NCBI GenBank assembly: GCA_036365515.1
Contig: CM070877.1
Location: 55,402,475-55,466,474, forward strand
Source of the DNA: Torymus aiolomorphi
Lineage: Eukaryota; Arthropoda; Insecta; Hymenoptera; Torymidae
DNA length: 64,000 nucleotides
Reading direction: 5' to 3'
The position numbers were made by a program, and so were the translations under genes. Positions 22,301-33,318 of this stretch are shown piece after piece. The notes below the pieces were generated by a model that saw nothing but the letters and a program-made list of their open reading frames with translations, was not told where the DNA came from and ran no database searches. Numbering within the stretch: position 1 is the stretch's first letter; the number at the start of each line of letters is the position of its first letter.

Positions 22301-23316
22301 CAATAAAAGCAAAAAAATTTTGACCCGGCCGCAGCAAATAAATTAGTGATCACGTTAAAGTGTCTAGACTGCTCCTCAAAGATTAAATAAATAACACCGT
22401 GAAGCGGTGCATTTAAATCTTGAATCTTGTTTCGGCCGTCAAATAACGGGCGTTCGCTGCTACCCAGGTTACACTTTTCACATATAACCATAGCAATACC
22501 CTCCGCAGCAAAAAAATCTTGAAACGCCGTCAACTCGCGGAATCCACACCCCTCTAGCGGTAAAATTACTCCTGCATCGTGCACGAGTTTCTCAGCGCGC
22601 TCTTTCTGTAATTTTCGCCGGCCGTCGCGGATTACGCGCCACTCGTCGCGCGTCGCCGCGCATTCGGATGTTTTAAGAGCTAAGTGTGCTCTCGCCACTA
22701 CGAGCGCGTGCGATAAATATAAATTGTCCTCGTTTTTTATTGTTACGATCGAGCGTTTACGAAGACTACCTATGCTTAGCGCTTGTTTTGGTCATGGTCT
22801 CCCTGCGCCAACAGGCATTCCAACGTAATATATTTGTAAGGCTAGTGTGTCATCGATACCCAAAACTGCGTTACTTTGACTTATAGAATTTATCAAATTC
22901 CATAAATCTAAGTAACTGAAATTTTCAATAGGCCTGAACGACAACCCTCCGGGCCCCGGCGCAAACCGATCACTACGAATACTCACGCCGATTAATGTGC
23001 TAGGTGGAACGTTAGATGCAATGTATTCGTAAATGTCTCTAATGTTTTCCTCGAGCCATAATACAGGGTTTTCCCCGGCAGGTGCGTCACGTATATTAAA
23101 ACTGACCGTGCGGCCGTGAACAGCAAACCTACGCATGTACTGCTCTCCCTCGGCAGCTATAATAAACCGCTCGGGCCCTGCGTCAGCCTCGTCGTCGCGC
23201 GTGATGCTGCTACTGCTGCTGTGGCTGCTGTTGCTTCTGCTACGACCTTCACCAGCGCCTACCTGAAGAGGGGATTGACGGGTCTCTAAATGAATAAAAT
23301 GAATTGTCGTCAGATT
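19309..23316 (-). pseudogene. polB: Inner family-B DNA polymerase, multiple stops and frameshifts
   Basis: Reading right to left, the N-terminal domain (RRFAVHGRTVSFNIRDAP, open from about 23316, no clear ATG before 23136) leads to a TGA at 22792-22794, then KRSIVTIKNEDNLYLSHAL, a Cys/His region (FCFYCNKGF) with a TGA at 22258-22260, and a frameshift near 22125 in an A run. The exonuclease follows (YDFET at 21908-21922; AHNAKAFDAQF; DSINYFQMKFSALP), then TAG at 21359-21361, palm motif A (YTDICSLYP, 20627-20653), motif B (NSGLCSVAKLCLNSFWRKFG) and TAA at 20003-20005. Motif C reads YLDTNS (19751-19768), with Asn for the second Asp. A last frameshift near 19740 precedes the C-terminus. It would be the protein-primed replicase of the element. 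It is clearly dead. Confidence 0.9.
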
Positions 23317-23354
23317 TTAATATTATTTAAACATTTCTCTTTTTTAGTCATTTT

Positions 23355-24559
23355 CTATTCTTCCGGTGGCCTGCGAAAACGTTCGCTTACACGTACTAAC
23401 AGATCCGCGAGATCTATTTCCGTATACAACGGAGAAAATATATTTTCCGCCTGGTCGTGAAACCAACGCAACACCTGTGCGCGTGGTGAATGGAGTATAT
23501 TCAAAAATCGCTCGTAAATCCCAGGTATATCGGGAATGTCATAGGGATAGTGGTACGATATACTATCCCGATGTCTTATGACTAAAAAAGAAAAATATTT
23601 TTTTCAACAACATGCTCTTTTTTTTTACATTACAAAAAAGAAAAATTAATTTAACTTACGCTCATTTATACGCAGATGAACTTCGTCCCACGGGTTAAAG
23701 TTATTATCGTATGCTCCGGGATCTCCAAGGTAGAAATTGCTCAAGATGTTGTAGCGATTTTCAGCGGTATTCGCGATACCTACATCTGCTGACGCCTGAG
23801 GAGGATCGCTCAAAAACGCCAGGTGAATGGCTTCCCCCGGCTCCACGTATGATGATAACGCCTCCAGTATATACTCTCGCTCATTTTCTACCGCCTCCAT
23901 TTCTAGATTCGCCCTTTCATGGTCCTCCGCATTAATAAGGTTCGGGCTTACGGTGCGCTCCTCTTCGCTGTCAGACACCGTTTCTGTAGGCGGATTATCG
24001 TCGAAAAGAGGTGCGTTGTGTACGTCGGCGACCCAGATTTGCTGCTGCGAGCTACCGTCATCAGCCGCGTCGCTATCAGTGTCAAACGATAGCCTGCGAG
24101 CTACAGGATTTTGTCGTCCATCAGTGCGCGCCGAACCGCTTGCCACCCCCGACGGCCCTGGTTGAGACGGTGTATCATCGGCATTCCATTCAAAGTGAGT
24201 GGCGTCGCTGCTCTCCTCGTCATCAGCTTCGATATTTTCGCTATCAGAATCGCTGTCGCGCAATAAATCTTCTAAGGCTGGAAAAAAATGTTTTTAGAGA
24301 ACTAAATTTTTAAAAAATTTTAGGAAAAATATTAAAAATTTTTCACTTACCCATTAGCTCCTCGTACTCGCTCATGAGCTTTCTAAAAACAGGCAATCTG
24401 TCCAAGTTGTACTCGACCACAAATTCCCCGATGGTACGCTGTACATCTCGCGAATGCCTGAACGTACGAAATAATCTTGCTATCGCCCGATAGCCAGTCA
24501 GCCGTAACAAGCGTCGTAACTGATTGACAAGTTCCGTAGAAGACAACGTCCTCAGTCAT
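23355..24559 (-). CDS. Three-exon acidic protein, inner element
   Basis: Exon 1 (24559-24351) encodes a helical region (LRRLLRLTGYRAIARLFRTF, EFVVEYNLDRLPVFRKLMSE). Intron 1 is 24350-24278 (GTAAGT...CAG, 73 nt). Exon 2 (24277-23660) begins with an Asp/Ser/Glu-rich stretch (RDSDSDSENIEADDEESSD) and continues through further acidic patches. Intron 2 is 23659-23582 (GTAAGT...TTTTTTAG, 78 nt). Exon 3 (23581-23355) encodes YPYDIPDIPGIYERFLNIL and ends RRPPEE. Both junctions keep the frame. The ATG at 24559 is out of frame with exon 1, which is closed by a TGA just upstream, so a small indel near 24545 or another start must be assumed. Position before the polymerase suggests an early gene. Family not recognised. 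Confidence 0.6.
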
Positions 24560-24861
24560 GTATGCCACGCGCCGCCTCTACTATAGCGTGATTGCGCTGC
24601 GAGACGCAATACGGCTTCCCGTAAACTTTTTCAGGCGACAAAATTCTCCATGGTGACGCTTCTCGTTCGAAAGAAAGACTGGTAGGACCGTAAGTGGCCC
24701 TCACCGGTTTTATAGCGCGACTTTTTGGCGGTGTCAACGGCGTCGAGTGTTTTGAATACAGTATACACGTGGTATCAGAAAATACCTTTCCCTCGGGGTT
24801 TTTGCGCATCTGTTTACGTTATGTACTCGTGCCGTCTCTGGAAAATCTCACCAAAGCGCAG
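24560..24861. other. Spacer upstream of the three-exon gene
   Basis: An 85-residue minus-strand frame (24552-24809, starting MRKNPEGKVFSDTTCILYSK) overlaps the start of the three-exon gene. I cannot tell whether it is an upstream exon or chance. Nothing else is seen. Confidence 0.3.
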
Positions 24862-25437
24862 GAGGTAACTTTCTTCCGTTAAAAATGTGTAGCTGGGTGA
24901 AAAATAACTCCGAGTATTGCTATGCGTGATCGCGCGACGGAAACCCCGGTGCGTAAGCTTTACACGCGAAACATCCTGTTGCGGGGCTGCTACCGTGATA
25001 TATTGTTTCGAAAAAACAACGCGGCTTACTTTCTGCGCAGCGGATGCAAGTTTCGAGGATAACCCCTTGGCATTATTGCATGGTCCTGTCACGTAGCGAT
25101 AGTTTAGCTCGAAAGGTTTTCGTCACGCGTGCCGACGAGTTTGAAGAAAGAGGTAACTTTTTTCCGTTAAAAATGTGTAGCTGGGTGAAAAATAACCACC
25201 GATTATTGCTATGCGTGTTCGCGCGACGGAAACCCCGGTGCGTAAGCTTTACACGCGAAACATCCTGTTGCGGGGCTGCTACCGTGATATATTGTTTCGA
25301 AAAAACAACGGGGCTTACTTTCTTCGCAGCGGATGCAAGTTTCGAGGATAACACCTTGGCATTATTGCATGGTCCTGTCACGTAGCGATAGTTTAGCTCG
25401 AAAGGTTTTCGTCACGCGTGCCGACGGGTTTGAAGAA
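24862..25437. repeat. 288-bp tandem duplication, two copies
   Basis: ggtaactttcttccgttaaa at 24864 recurs as ggtaacttttttccgttaaa at 25152, and the two units stay nearly identical to about 25437 (gcgaaacatcctgttgcgg, cggatgcaagtttcgagg, gcattattgcatggtcctgt). On the minus strand each copy opens a frame beginning MTGPCNNAKxLSSKLASAA. The two frames share about 54 residues and then diverge. It is a recent duplication. Coding value is uncertain. Confidence 0.85.
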
Positions 25438-25973
25438 AAATTGAGAACCCCCGCGAAGCAGGGTACGATTACTATGGCAGTCGTACAGCTTTTCGATAAG
25501 AAAAGAAACTCTACAGATGTTAAAAAATCTCTTCCTGTAAAAACCCGAAGTATCCTTTCAAGGGTTGTTTTCTACGCCTACACGTGTTTCTGTTTTTCTC
25601 ACGTGCAGATACTTAACTACTCGTTCCGTGCGCGCGCTCGTAGAGCCAGAAACTTCTGCGAGGCCGCTGTGCTTAAACCATGAAAGAGTAATAAAAAATT
25701 TTCATTCGGGAAAAATTTCGCCGAGGTTCTCCGCGGCAAAACATATGCGCTTTCATCAGAGTGTCTGGAACCCGGCCTGTCGTAAATTTCATTTTCGAAA
25801 AGCGTCGAAATACAGTCTGTCGTGGCATCCCCGAAAGAAAGATGTACCGACGACACATTGCTTTTTTACGTTTTTTACTCATTCCCTCTCTAGCTGTCCT
25901 CACTAACAGCAGTTTAACCCCCACCATCCCCGTGAACCTCCAACACTGTTAGCGAACATCGAGTCAGTCAGTT
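25438..25973. other. Spacer, no convincing gene
   Basis: Several overlapping short frames exist on both strands (for example 25673-25927 minus, a basic 84-residue frame), but none has family features. The end of the region may contain the promoter of the plus-strand frames at 25974 and 26431: ctaacagcag and agtcagtcag precede the ATG at 25974, the latter resembling a TCAGT initiator (about 25962-25970). Confidence 0.4.
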
Positions 25974-26300
25974 ATGGCCAGTCTCCAGCAGCAACTAGCC
26001 AGATTCGAAGCGCGTCTCGCCAAGTGGCGAAGAATCTCACTCAGAAATCGGCAAGCATTGACGATTTCAACTTCGAAGGAGGCCGTATACACGGAACGGA
26101 TCAGGCACTTGAAAGTGCTAAAACGCTTGCGCCAAAGACATCTCCGTCAGTGGCGGCGCAACCTGTTGGAACACCGGGCGAGAGCAGCAACACCAACATC
26201 ACCACCACCACCAGCACCACCTACAGCACCAACCATCCAGGAGTGGGGTTTTAACTGCGGACTGTATCAACGTACAGCACTGAATTGGGTGCGCTGTTAG
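25974..26300 (+). CDS. Basic coiled-coil-like protein, 108 residues
   Basis: It starts MASLQQQLARFEARLAKWRR and stays arginine-rich and helical (RIRHLKVLKRLRQRHLRQWR) to about residue 70. A proline run (SPPPPAPPTAPT) and a short tail (NCGLYQRTALNWVRC) follow. It is on the plus strand, opposite to the main cluster, near the right TIR. A TCAGT-like sequence is just upstream. It shares a basic-then-proline layout with the outer gene at 5482, but I see no real sequence match. Function unknown. The stop before 26431 may separate it from, or truncate it away from, the next frame. Confidence 0.5.
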   Translation: MASLQQQLARFEARLAKWRRISLRNRQALTISTSKEAVYTERIRHLKVLKRLRQRHLRQWRRNLLEHRARAATPTSPPPPAPPTAPTIQEWGFNCGLYQRTALNWVRC

Positions 26301-26430
26301 AGGTGCGATATACTTCGGTGCCCTCAGTGCAGCAGCAGTGCGAGCTGTCCATGCTTGAGCGACCTGGACAGCCCGCGCTCCCCATAAAGCGGCTCGGTGA
26401 TTAGTGCGTGTAGTGTAGTATTCCAACGCA

Positions 26431-26883
26431 ATGAAGGCGATCAGTACGCGTCGACTCGCGTACTACAACAAACTGTCGTACAAACGCGCCAAAATACAGT
26501 AATACATCAAAGTTAATTTTGCCGCGTTTAACGCTGTGCAGCGGGATTCAGCCTTTATGGTGGAATTTGTAGCCGAAATTAGTTGTCGGTTTGCCGCGGC
26601 AACATCGCCTGATACCCGCGAATACTACAGCGAGCTCCTGGAGGAGATGACGGCTGTGCTGTGTAAGTTAAATACCGCGGCAAATATCGCCCTAGAAAAA
26701 TTTGATAAGGCGCACAGGCATGCCATGGCGTATACCGAAAAATTACCTTCAGGATGGCGATGGTGTCAACATACACAAGAAGTACTCAAAAAACCGTTGC
26801 GTCCGTGCTCTATTTGCGAGCTACGGTACGCACCGTGCATCACGTGTCGCCATCGACGTTGCATTTGCATGCCTCGAAAGTGA
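26431..26883 (+). pseudogene. Cys/His-rich small protein, in-frame stop
   Basis: From the ATG at 26431 (MKAISTRRLAYYNKLSYKRA) a TAA at codon 24 (26500-26502) interrupts. The same frame continues unbroken to 26883. It has a helical middle (YYSELLEEMTAVLCKLNTAA) and a C-terminal cysteine cluster (RPCSICELRYAPCITCRHRR then CIC), six Cys and one His spaced like a small zinc-binding fold. It is the last frame before the right TIR. No family is recognised. A downstream start could bypass the stop. Confidence 0.5.
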
Positions 26884-27055
26884 CAGGGAGCAACCAGTAT
26901 CAATGCGGTGTGTGTGTGTGTGTGTGCTAAGTAGTGCAAGTGTCAGCATCGTTATTATTAATACAAATTTTATATTTCGCGCTTAAAAACAATGATTAAA
27001 AAGTGCAACCGAAATAAAATGTTTGCGATTGACTGAATGCGTATGGTGTGCTTCT

Positions 27056-27219
27056 AAAATAGTAATTCGTATTATAAGTTAAAATAAAAATTGTGCGTTA
27101 GTGATGTCGATATTTATATTGCCGTAAGACCAACTGTAAAATAGTGATTCGTGTATAAGTTAAAATAAAAATTGTGCGTTCGTGATGTCGGTAGTTATGT
27201 TAACGTGAGACTAACTTTC
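27056..27219 (+). repeat. 82-bp tandem duplication with AATAAA sites
   Basis: aaaatagtaattcgt... (27056) repeats as aaaatagtgattcgt... (27138), each containing agttaaaataaaaattgtgc. The embedded AATAAA motifs could serve as polyadenylation signals for the plus-strand frames upstream. Confidence 0.7.
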
Positions 27220-27228
27220 TTCTACGAT

Positions 27229-27329
27229 TAAATAAATAAAAATTTTTTTTATTTACACCAACTCCCTATTCCCACCCCAACTTATTACGAACATACACAC
27301 ACACACGCAAACACAAACACACACACACA

Positions 27330-27384
<55 letters not shown>

Positions 27385-28235
27385 ACACACACACACATAC
27401 ACACACACGGTATATACAGCGAGAGGGCCCGCTCCAGCACTCTATGGGACTTTATGGCCTAGAGCCTATAGCCAAAGGTCTCTTCCACCACCACCACCAC
27501 CACGACGAGTCTGGACATATACGGCGGCACGCGCCTGGTAGGAATAGCGGCATGGCGTCATGGCGGGGGCGGTAAGTGGGCCGTTATTTATGGGTAATAA
27601 TCCGACCCATTGTTTATCATTATTATCTTGTGTTCACACCTGCTAATGACCTTGTCACACTTGGGACCCATACACACAGCTCGCGGTCTATACAGCGAGA
27701 GGTCTTTATGGCGTAGTGCGTATAGCCAAAGGTCTCTCCCCCACCATCCCCGAGTTGAGGCATATACGCCGGCACGCGCCGGGCAGGTATAGCGGCATAG
27801 CGTCATGGCGCGAGCGATAAGTAGGACATTATTTATGGGGTAATAATTCTGTTCACACTTGGGGCCCATACACACAGCACACGATCTATACAGCGAGAGG
27901 CCTAGCACCCTACGGGTCTTTATGGCGTAGCGCGGATAGCCAAAGCGCTCGCCCCCCACTACCTCGAGTCAAGGCATATACGGCAACAAGCGTAGGTCAT
28001 GTATAGCGGCATGTCGTCATGGCGGGTGCCATAAGTGGGCCATTATTTATGGGGTAATAAATCACCCCCCATTGTTTACACTAATTAGCTTGTGGCCACA
28101 CTTGCTACTGTAAACACTTGCGTCAATGACCTTGTCACACTTGGGGACCCATACACGCCGGACAGCGGGGTGCCACATGGTCCCTACACACCGCACCGCG
28201 GAGGGCCGTCTCGCTATACCGGTCCCCTTACTACT
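27229..28235 (-). repeat. Right terminal inverted repeat of the inner element
   Basis: Its reverse complement starts AGTAGTAAGGGGACCGGTAT like the left end and matches it module by module. It carries about one more 270-300-bp module than the left TIR, hence 1007 versus 835 bp. It also has a (CA)n tract at 27297-27408. The outer ~190 bp are the most similar between the two ends. Confidence 0.9.
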
Positions 28236-28241
28236 TATAAA
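28236..28241 (+). repeat. Target-site duplication of the inner element, right copy
   Basis: TATAAA directly after the right TIR, identical to 9280-9285. Confidence 0.92.
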
Positions 28242-31200
28242 TATATATAAGTACAATCCGATGAGGGGAAGCTCGTATATTGATTTGCCTCCATTCATCA
28301 AGAACAAGAAGGCATGTGTCAACCTAAAGAATGACGACGAGTGTTTTCGATGGGCTATTTTGTCAGCACTACATCCTAATAATGTCAATCCAAATCGAGC
28401 AGGTTCATACTTTTCATATAAAAATGAACTCAACTTTGAGGTGATTGAATTTCCAGTGGATCCCAGAAAAATTGAAAAATTTGAAAAACAAAATGATGTT
28501 TCGATAAATCTCTATTATTTGAAGAAAAAGGGAAAATTTGTTGACATCCTACCTCGGCACTTGACATCTTGCAAGAAAGAAAAGCATGTCAATTTACTTC
28601 TTGTTGAAAGTCATTACGTAGATGAGGAGGAGGAGGAAGAGACTCGTGACAGTTTTGACATAGTATTTAAAAATCACTATGTATGGATAAAAAATTTATC
28701 AAGGCTCGTACGAAGTCAGGTATCTGCTTACACTCATAAAAGTTACATCTGTGTGATGTTTGCATTTTTTCTGGTCTGAAGAGAAGCTGGCGAAGCATAC
28801 GGTTGACTGTGAAAAAATTAATAAGTGTAAAATTACGCTCCCTTCGAAAAAAGACAGTATTTTACAGTTTAAAAATTTTGGCTGTAAAAATCGAGTTCCA
28901 TTCGTAATATATGCAGACTTCGAATGTATATTAGAGCCGGTGATTGACAATGAACGAGCTTATCAAAGTCTCAAACCATTCAGTGTAGGTTACTTTGTTA
29001 AATGTAGCTATGACAACAGTCTTTCTGAATATAAAAGCTACAGACAAGAAGGAGAAGAAGCCGAATCTCCGGCTAAATGGTTCGTGCAAAGTCTTCACTC
29101 TTTGGCTGTGAAATTGAATAACGCATATAAAAATCCACGACCAATGAATGACTTGACGCCTTTAGAAAAAATAATGTTTGATGGAGCTCGTATATGTCAC
29201 ATCTGTGAGATGCCATTCACTGACGCCGACAAGAGAGTTCGTGATCACTGTCATTTTACGGGGAGGTGAGTATATTTTTTTTTCAAAGTATCTATTCATA
29301 AATAAATAAATAAAAATTATAATTTTATAGATATCGTGGACCTGCACATAACAAATGCAATCTCAGCTTTCAAGGCTCGAGAACCATCCCGATAGTATTT
29401 CATAATTTGACCGGATACGATTCGCATCTCTTTATTAGAGAAATAGCGACATGCTTCCCAGGACGAGTTTCGCTACTTCCACAAATAAAAGAGAAATATA
29501 TATCTTTTACAAAGTTTGTGGAAGGTACAGACATAAAGTTGAGATTTATCGACTCATTCAAATTCATGGCTTCGTCTCTGGATAAGTTGTCATCATATTT
29601 GGAGAAGCTCGATACTTTAGAGCACCTGTTTAAGCAAGATGGATTCACTGATGAACAGATTGCTCTCTTAAAAAGAAAAGGAGTATTTCCTTATGACTAT
29701 GTCTCATCATTTGAAAAGTTAAAGGAGTCGAATCTTCCGTCGAAGGATGCTTTCTTCAGCAGTTTATACAACGCTCACATCAACGACGAGGATTATGAGC
29801 ATGCCCAAAACGTATGGCAGAGTTTTAACGTTCAAAATCATGGGCAGTACTCTGACTTATACCTCAAGACAGACGTTATCCTATTGGCTGAAGTTTTTGA
29901 AAACTTTAGAAATAACTGTCTGGAAGCTTATGAGTTGGACCCTGCTCATTACTATACAACTCCTGGCCTCACATGGCATGCTATGCTTAAAAATACTCAG
30001 GTATAAATTTAATTATTAAAAAAACACTTCAGTATTCTTAAATAAACTTTCTTTACAGGTTAAGCTCGAACTTCTTACGGATGTAGATATGTTGATGTTT
30101 ATCGAGAGAGGCATACGGGGAGGAATCAGTCAGTGCTGTAATCGCTATGCTAAAGCGAACAACCCGTATATGAAAGAAGATTATAATGTTAACGAGGCTG
30201 AGAAATATTTAATGTATTTCGACGTAAATAATTTATACGGTTGGGCGATGACTGAGTCCTTACCATATGGAGGCTTTGAATGGGTGAAGAATGTGAACGA
30301 GCCAAACTTCTTCGACATCCCCGACGACTGTGACTTTGGGTACTTTGTTGAAGTGGATCTGAAGTACCCAGAAACACTCCATGATGCTCATAAAGACCTG
30401 GCGTTCTGTGCCGAGCACATGGCGCCTCCTGGCTCAAAACAATACAAACTTATGACTACGCTTCACGACAAAAATCGTTATGTGCTTCACTATCGAGCAC
30501 TCAAACAAGCGTTAAAACATAGCTTAGTTCTCGACAAAGTACATCGTGCCATACAATTTAAACAGAGTCCTTGGCTAAAAAAGTATATCGACTTAAACAG
30601 CGCAAAACGAAAGGAAGCCAAGAACGAGTTTAAAAAAATGCTTTTCAAACTGTTTAACAACGTTGTTTATGGCAAGACGATGGAAAACGAGAGGAAACGA
30701 GTTGATGTGAAGCTAGTCACCAAGTGGAAAGGTCGTTATGGTGCTGAAGCTCTTATTGCTAAGCCAAACTTTCACAGTAGTGATATTTTTGACGAAAACC
30801 TCGTTGCTGTACAACTCCTGTGCACGGAGATCTCCATAGGAAAGCCAATCTACATCGGTTTGACAGTTTTGGATTTGTCCAAGACATTAGTCTACAGATT
30901 TCACTATGACTACATGCGACATCGTGTCGGAGACCAGGGCAAGCTGTTATACACCGACACGGATAGTCTGGTGTACGAGGTGACAGTTAGCGACATGTAC
31001 AACGTGATGCGACAGGATATTCATGAATTCGACACGTCATACTATCCGGAGATCAACCCGTTCAACATGCCGCGAGTCAATAAAAAGAAAGTTGGCTTGA
31101 TGAAAGATGAATGTAACGGTGAGATTATGTTGGAATTTGTCGGGCTGCGAAGCAAGATGTACAGCATCAAGGTACAGAACCAAAAACCTATAAAGAAGGC

Positions 31201-31765
31201 AAAAGGTGTCAAGACTTCTGTGGTTAAAGCCACGATCACCCCTGACGACTACATAAAATGTCTTCGCGAGAACATCATCATCATTTGTGAGCAGCATAAC
31301 ATTCGATCTCGGCATCACAATCTTCACACCGAGAAAGAAAAGAAGATTGCCTTGAGTGCTCACGATGACAAGCGATGTCTACAGCTAGGCACAACAGATA
31401 CACTGCCCTGGGACCACTACAAAATAGTGGGGGAAGCAGCGTCCAATGAGGAAGCAGCTCGAGGAAAGGGGAACGAACCGCCGAACACCGCAGAGGAAGT
31501 AGTGGGGATACCGCTATATAACGAGGTGGTGCGAGAGCAGGAGCTCATTCGCACAGTCGAGCCTCCTAGTCAGCAGCAGACTCTCGAGCAACAAGACATC
31601 TCGCTCCTCGCAGCTCAGCATCAAGACATCTCGCTCCTCGCAGCTCAGCAGCCGCTCCTTGTTGCTCAGCAGCCACTTCTCGCCTCTCGACACTCGCTCC
31701 TCAAGAGATCTTGTGAGACGATACTCGACGAATCACTCAACAACAAAAAACCAAGAGAAATCTAA
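28242..31765 (+). pseudogene. polB: Outer family-B DNA polymerase, 3' part, one frameshift and two introns
   Basis: It resumes the frame cut at 9285 (YIDLPPFIKNKKACVNLKND). A small indel near 28760 shifts the frame before HFFWSEEKLAKHTVDC. Introns are 29266-29330 (65 nt) and 30001-30058 (58 nt), both GT-AG with the frame kept. Motifs: ExoI YADFEC (28910-28927), ExoII FHNLTGYDSHLFI, ExoIII YLKTDVILLAEVFENFR, palm A FDVNNLYGW (30218-30244), B FNNVVYGKTMEN, C YTDTDS (30950-30967), all intact. A glutamine-rich repeated tail (QQDISLLAAQ) ends at 31765. Apart from the inner-element insertion and the frameshift, the catalytic region looks functional. Confidence 0.9.
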
Positions 31766-31843
31766 GGTTAGTATTGTACATTGAGAATTTTTTCATTATT
31801 TAATAAACAAAAAAAATAATCAACACAATTGTCTATGTTACAG

Positions 31844-32143
31844 ATGGATCTTTCAAAGTTGAACGCCATCGCTGGTGGAGGATTTCTCCCAACAAAAAAA
31901 CTCTCTGATCTACCTCAAGGAGTCAAATTGATGGTGACAAAGTTAAAAGTCGTGACGACAAAGTATGGAACTAAGGTCGTCGCCGAGCTCGACAGCGAGT
32001 TTGAGGTATTCTTACCCAAGAGAGTATCAAGCGCCTTAGTAGAAGACGAGAAGTTCTTCTTTGACTTAACAGATGCTGCAAACAAGTATGAACTTTTTTT
32101 AACTTGTCTCGGCGCGTCTAATATTGAATTTAGTGGAAAATAA
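31844..32143 (+). CDS. SSB-like small protein downstream of polymerase
   Basis: It has 99 residues from MDLSKLNAIAGGGFLPTKKL. A lysine-rich beta-strand pattern follows (LPQGVKLMVTKLKVVTTKYG, TKVVAELDSEFEVFLPKRVS), which I read as a compact OB-fold. Small proteins of this type follow the polymerase in many Polintons. A single-stranded-DNA-binding role in replication is inferred, not shown. The ATG directly follows a ttacag, so it could also be an exon start. The reading frame is intact. Confidence 0.55.
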   Translation: MDLSKLNAIAGGGFLPTKKLSDLPQGVKLMVTKLKVVTTKYGTKVVAELDSEFEVFLPKRVSSALVEDEKFFFDLTDAANKYELFLTCLGASNIEFSGK

Positions 32144-32439
32144 GTGTTATGAATATAGTTAATATTTATTTCTTGTAAATAAGTTAAAATTAGTTCTTAT
32201 AAGTTATAGAATAAAAAGACTGTTCATGATTTAACTTTAAAAATCAAATGTTACAAACAACTCTTATTTCGACATATTTAATATTGAATAAGTATTGTAA
32301 ATATATAGTTAAGCATTGTAAATAAGCGTTAAAAATTAGTTCTTATAAAAACAAATAAGTTAAAGACATATAAGTTAAAGAATAAAACATTGTTCTTGAT
32401 TTAAAAATTTTGTTTTTATTAAACATTCCATTTGCATGA
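32144..32439. terminator. Convergent AT-rich 3' region with duplicated polyadenylation signals
   Basis: Two related ~115-bp segments (around 32145-32260 and 32280-32400) share ttgtaaataagttaaaatta, agttcttataa and agaataaaa. AATAAA-type signals occur on both strands. It separates the rightward polymerase/SSB-like genes from the leftward integrase and is probably the shared 3' end region. Confidence 0.5.
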
Positions 32440-33308
32440 TTACATATCTTTTTTATCAATCCAACTATTATGTGAATTATCAAAGCCAAGCCATTTTACA
32501 AAAATTTTACTTCCTTTTTTCTTAATTACTTTTTCTACAAGATAAATATCTGGATACTTGGCTTTGAGTAGTTCCTGCTCGTAGAAGCCGCCTGAGACAG
32601 GCTGATCTTGATAGTCCTTCAGATGGTAAGTTGATGGATTTATAGCTGCTGTACGTACAATTGTAAATATCTCTGTAGACCAATTGGAAGTATATCCTTT
32701 ATCAAATACTGCTTTAGCCTTGATTACTCGAACTTTATCACCAATTTTAAATTTTGGCTTAATCTTCTTAGTTATTTTGCGGGCAAATTTCTGTAGTATA
32801 TCTGCTTCGTTGCTGGCTGTTACATCTTTAGGTTTCACACCGATAGTACGATGTTTACGATTATTATATGCGGTAAGTAAATCGGGTAAAATATCTAGCC
32901 ATTTGTAGTTGCCTCTCAAACTGAATGTTTTCCACATAGCACCTTTTAGCGTGCGATTGAAGCGTTCACATATTGCTGCTTTTAGATTACTAAAGGTTGA
33001 ATACAACTTTATTTTGTATGTGCTCATAAGCTTGAAAATCTGTGTTATAGAATTCTTTGCCTCTGTCGGTATGGAGATTCTTTGGTACTCTGCCTTTAAC
33101 AAGCACAGATTTCATAGCTTCCGAGACATCTTTGCCCGTTTTTCTCTTTACAGGAACAGCCCATGCATATTTGGAGAAAATGTCGATTATAGTGAGCAAG
33201 TATCTATAGCCCTTATTGTCGCGAGCATATGGAATCATTTCGACGAGATCTGTTATAGTTACGCCTTGCAGATTTATGTAGTTCTTCAACTAGTCTTTCG
33301 TGTTCCAT
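32440..33308 (-). pseudogene. Outer integrase with chromodomain, deletion and frameshift
   Basis: From the ATG at 33308 the frame reads MEHERLVEELHKSARRNY. It is then joined, after an apparent loss of roughly 15 codons and a shift, to TDLVEMIPYARDNKGYRY, which holds the first catalytic Asp. HTDRGKEFYNTDFQ gives the second Asp. A further shift at about 33033 precedes CERFNRTLKGAMWK with the catalytic Glu. The C-terminal chromodomain is present (LVEKVIKKKGSKIFVKWLGF, NSHNSWIDKKDM). All three catalytic residues survive in pieces, but no single product can form. Low identity to the inner integrase confirms separate lineages. Confidence 0.88.
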
Positions 33309-33318
33309 GTTTTTGGAA

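Noticed and set aside
19309..22794. Stop-codon reassignment in the inner element
   Set aside because: TAA, TAG and TGA all occur at positions expected for different amino acids and are mixed with frameshifts, so decay is simpler.
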